Assembly (NCBI GenBank): GCA_947687605.1
Contig: CANTUT010000566.1
Span: forward strand, 520,001 to 584,000
Length of the DNA stretch: 64,000 bases
Source: Reutealis trisperma
Taxonomy: Eukaryota > Streptophyta > Magnoliopsida > Malpighiales > Euphorbiaceae
Direction: 5' to 3'
A program made the position numbers and the translations under genes. Below the pieces are notes generated by a model. That model ran no database searches. It saw only the letters and a list, made by a program, of their open reading frames with translations, and was not told where the DNA came from. How positions within the stretch are numbered: position 1 is the stretch's first letter; each line of letters starts with the position of its first letter. Below, piece after piece: positions 61,387 to 64,000 of this stretch.

Positions 61387-63159
61387 TGTGAGGCCTCGCT
61401 TGAGCACCGGCCTAGTTTGCTGGAGGGAACTGGGATACTCATTCGGGTTTAGACTCATAATAGAACCCTCGGGTTCGGATATGATTGATTTTGAAAATGA
61501 TTTTTTGGGAGTTGCCACCTTAATTTTATTTAGTTGGGAAACATTAAGGAAAAAACCCAAATTGACTCCAATTCATTAATTTTCAATTAATGTACTCAAG
61601 GATAAAATCACCAACCTCGAATTAGGTTGAGTTCAGAGATTAAGTTTTTAGTTTTAAATAATCTAAATTTGGCTCTTAGGTTTAATTTGACTTAAAAACT
61701 AATTTCATGAATGACAAATATTTTATGACAACTTATAATAATATGATTGATGCATGAGTATGGTATGAGTGCAATCAAAAAATTAAAATGAAACATCAAA
61801 AAAAGGGGAAAGGAGATTGGTTAGGATTTGGATTTGAGGTTTGGATTTAGATTCCAAACATGCCTACCTACCCCGTTGAATGGAAATCAAAACTCACGTA
61901 GTTCGTTCCACAATTAAGTGGAGGGGTTTGAGAGTTTATCAAATTGATTTTAGTTTGGGTATTTTGAGAGAAAAAAGTTAATACTTTTGCTTTTGTTGGA
62001 TGGAGGGTTCTACCAGATTGACATTTCGTTTTATCGAGATCAGGTGATCGGATTAATTGGGAGATTAATTAATTAATTAAAATGATTAATTAACTAATTA
62101 ATGTGATAAAAAGATAGATAAATAAATTAATTAAAAAGATTAATTAATTAATTTGGATGAGGGGTGGATTTAAGAAAAATGATTAATTAATTAATTAAAA
62201 TAATTAATTAACTAATTAATATGATTAAAAGGATGGATAAATTAATTAATTAAAAAGATTAATTAATTAATTTGGATGAAGGGTGGATTTAAGAAAATGA
62301 TTGATTAATTAATTAATTAAAATATTAATTAACTAATTAATATGAAAAGGATGGGTAAATTAATTAATTAAAAAGATTAATTAATTAGTTTGGATGAATG
62401 GTGGATTTAAGAAAAGGATTGATTTGATTTTGAAAAAAGTGATTAATTAATTAATTAAAAATATTAATTAATTAATTAATTAATTGAGTTATTAAAAAAA
62501 GAGAATTTTAGTGAATTAAAAAGATTAATTAATTTGGTTAAGGTAAGGTAATTAATTAATTAATTAGAGAGTGATTGGAGGGAAAAGAAGAAAGAAATTA
62601 GAGGATAGCTATCAACTCTAACTCAAGGTGTGTTTGAAATGAAGAAATGAAAGGGCTATTTATAATAAAATGAGGTGGGAGTGATTTGGAAAGTGAAAAT
62701 GTAAAAAGACAAAAAAGATATGGCTAAAAAATATTAAAAAAATAAAAAGGAGGGCATTTTGGGTATTTAAACCTGGCGAGAGGTGTGGGCGGTAGCCGTG
62801 TGTAAGAAGCGTAGCCGTCGGCATCAAAGACATACGGCTGCCGCTCTAATGCAGAGTCGCATCAATTTCTGATGCACTTTTTCCAACTAGTTTTTTGGTG
62901 CATTTTTGAGGCTTTTGGATCAATTTTTGGGAGTTTTAGAACTCAAAAAAATTATCAGACAGTAGTGATAAGCTCGAAATTAATTTTAGAACATTTAGGC
63001 AGTCAATTTAAGAGAAAATTCGATTAGTTTTGAAAAAATATTTTATGATACAGAAGGTCTAATCAGGGTAGGAAAGGCATCAGATTGTGCCAAAAATACT
63101 TCAATCGGCTTTGAAGAGTTCAAAATTGAATTTTGGAGGTACTAAAATAAGAGTTCATA
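61387..63159 (-). repeat. Solo LTR of the same family, nested in element B
   Basis: This 1773-bp LTR runs from TGTGAGGCCTC to GAGTTCATA. The flanking 5-mers ATATG (61382-61386) and GTATG (63160-63164) agree at 4 of 5. Neither a primer site nor a polypurine tract adjoins it, so it is best read as a solo LTR left by recombination between two LTRs. On the minus strand TATAAATAG (62664-62656) is its promoter box. The minus frame at 61378-61560 and its plus counterpart are not genes. Confidence 0.7.
62040..62425. repeat. 119-bp tandem array inside the solo LTR
   Basis: Three copies of a 118-119-bp unit (TTTGGATGARGGGTGGATTT plus TTAATTAA-rich sequence) occur, with TGGATGA at 62154, 62273 and 62391. 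The LTR at 56788 has TTAATTAA runs at this place but not this unit. Confidence 0.8.
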
Positions 63160-64000
63160 GTATGCATATTCTGCTATATAACTTTTTTATTATCTTATCT
63201 TGTGAATTCATGCTTTACAACTGCATGAATGCATTATGATATTTTTCTCTTGTTGAATTACGGCTCCTTTACAGCTCTGTGATATCTTAAAATGCTTTAT
63301 TATGAGTCTTTCATCCAAAAGAGGAAGAAAAATAGTTTATTGCCTCAACATTTAATTCTAAAATTGAGTTGCGGAAACATGTGGTGGAGAAGAGAAAATA
63401 GGGGGAAGGGCCATTAAATAGGGCATGGATGTTGAGGCAAGGCACAGATCCATAATGGGTCTATGCGGATCCACTCGTTCGTCTTGCGGCCGCTGCCTGA
63501 CTTCAACTCGGCTGTCGCTTGATGCCAACGCGGATCCGCACAGCCGGTCAGACAGCAGCCCACATTTTCTATTAATTTCTGGCGCCCCTTTGGCTTTTTG
63601 CATCCTATATATATGGGCAGTAGTCTCCGTTTTGTTCTTTTTCCTTTTCATTCATTTTCATTTTCTTTTCTTTTTCATTTCATTTTCATTTTTTCTTTTC
63701 TTTTTCACTTCTTTTCTTTTCTTTTTCATTTGATTTTTCTTTTCTTCTTTTCACCTCATTTTCTCATAGAGTCATATTTCAGCCATTATATGCATATATG
63801 GACGAGAAAACTTGACAAAGTAGACAAGATAAATTTAGGTAGATATGGGATGGCAGCTATGGTGGCTTTGAGATGACTTCAGGGTGGATTAGGGCTTCTT
63901 GAGGGCGTTTTTCTGGTTTTGATATCTAATTGCCTTAGTTTTTTGATTTGGTGTGGGTACGGAGGAGCTATGCCCCACATTTGAGGAATTTTATGCCATA
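63160..64000. other. Element B interior or another element; promoter-like island
   Basis: No protein could be recognised. A short GC-rich patch (about 63460-63560, with GCGGCCGC) is followed by a TATA box TATATATAT (63606-63614) and then by a long pyrimidine-rich tract of TTTTCATTTTC-like words (63636-63755). The plus frames at 63425-63876 simply translate this tract. The order looks like a plus-strand promoter and leader, possibly of an LTR or gene that continues beyond the window. Confidence 0.4.

Larger units (their letters stand above)
56788..64000 (-). mobile_element. Tat-like Ty3/gypsy retroelement B with antisense gene, runs off the window
   Basis: The 3' LTR (56788-58503, minus orientation) is preceded on the minus strand by a polypurine tract AATGAGAGGGTAGA (58517-58504) nearly identical to that of element A. 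Directly inside lies a plus-strand, hence antisense, plant-mobile-domain gene remnant with its own TATA box. Extra antisense ORFs between pol and the 3' LTR are described for plant Tat-lineage elements, which fits. The similar LTR at 61387-63159 is not its 5' LTR: no primer site adjoins it, and it has its own near-perfect target duplication. Gag, pol and the 5' LTR should therefore lie to the right of 64000. The element is inserted into hAT-2. Confidence 0.65.

Noticed and set aside
61387..63159. Reading this LTR as the 5' LTR of element B
   Set aside because: No tRNA-Arg primer site adjoins it on the minus strand, it has its own near-matching 5-bp flanks, and the 119-bp array differs from the LTR at 56788.
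63425..63876. Phe-rich open frames at the right edge
   Set aside because: They translate the TTTTCATTTTC pyrimidine tract; no protein family is recognisable.

Overview
This window is AT-rich nuclear DNA of a flowering plant, most likely a eudicot. It holds one intact-looking host gene, a four-exon nuclear gene for mitochondrial ribosomal protein uL15 (43716-48106, minus strand). The rest is decayed, often nested transposable elements. The evidence for a plant is the uL15m protein, Tat-type Ty3/gypsy elements primed by tRNA-Arg, TRIM elements primed by initiator tRNA-Met, MuDR/FAR1-type MULEs with SWIM zinc fingers, hAT transposases with BED fingers, and an RTE and an L1 type LINE. No bacterial-style genes, rRNA, tRNA or CRISPR arrays were seen. 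Coordinates of decayed elements come from reading by eye.

Layout. 503-8810: Tat-like element A, minus orientation, with two LTRs, a tRNA-Arg primer site, a broken gag, no pol that I can see, and several tandem arrays. 8943-11262: RTE LINE remnant (minus). 11285-15250: noncoding, with a possible old LTR. 15255-16038: 3' end of a short LTR element. 16379-27500: MuDR-type MULE-1 (plus), split by hAT-1 (18767-23167, its 3' end duplicated to 23864) and by a complete 2.2-kb non-autonomous LTR element (23934-26117). 30441-36161: Ty1/copia element with a perfect 5-bp target duplication. 37595-43454: MULE-2 with long inverted repeats, a minus-strand transposase and a plus-strand GRF-type zinc-finger fragment.

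43716-48106: uL15m gene, with a MITE in intron 3 and a TRIM in intron 1. 48107-51090: its promoter side and AT-rich DNA with a Mutator-like MITE (49576-50220). 51090-53535: L1 LINE remnant (plus). 53888-56787: 5' part of hAT-2, cut by Tat-like element B, whose 3' LTR is 56788-58503. Element B carries an antisense plant-mobile-domain ORF with its own TATA box (58886-61350) and seems to run past the right edge. A solo LTR (61387-63159) sits inside it.

Only uL15m looks functional. The transposon genes all show stops, frameshifts or lost catalytic residues. The main interest is the layered insertion history, the antisense gene in element B, the captured GRF fragment, and the tandem arrays growing inside the LTR elements.
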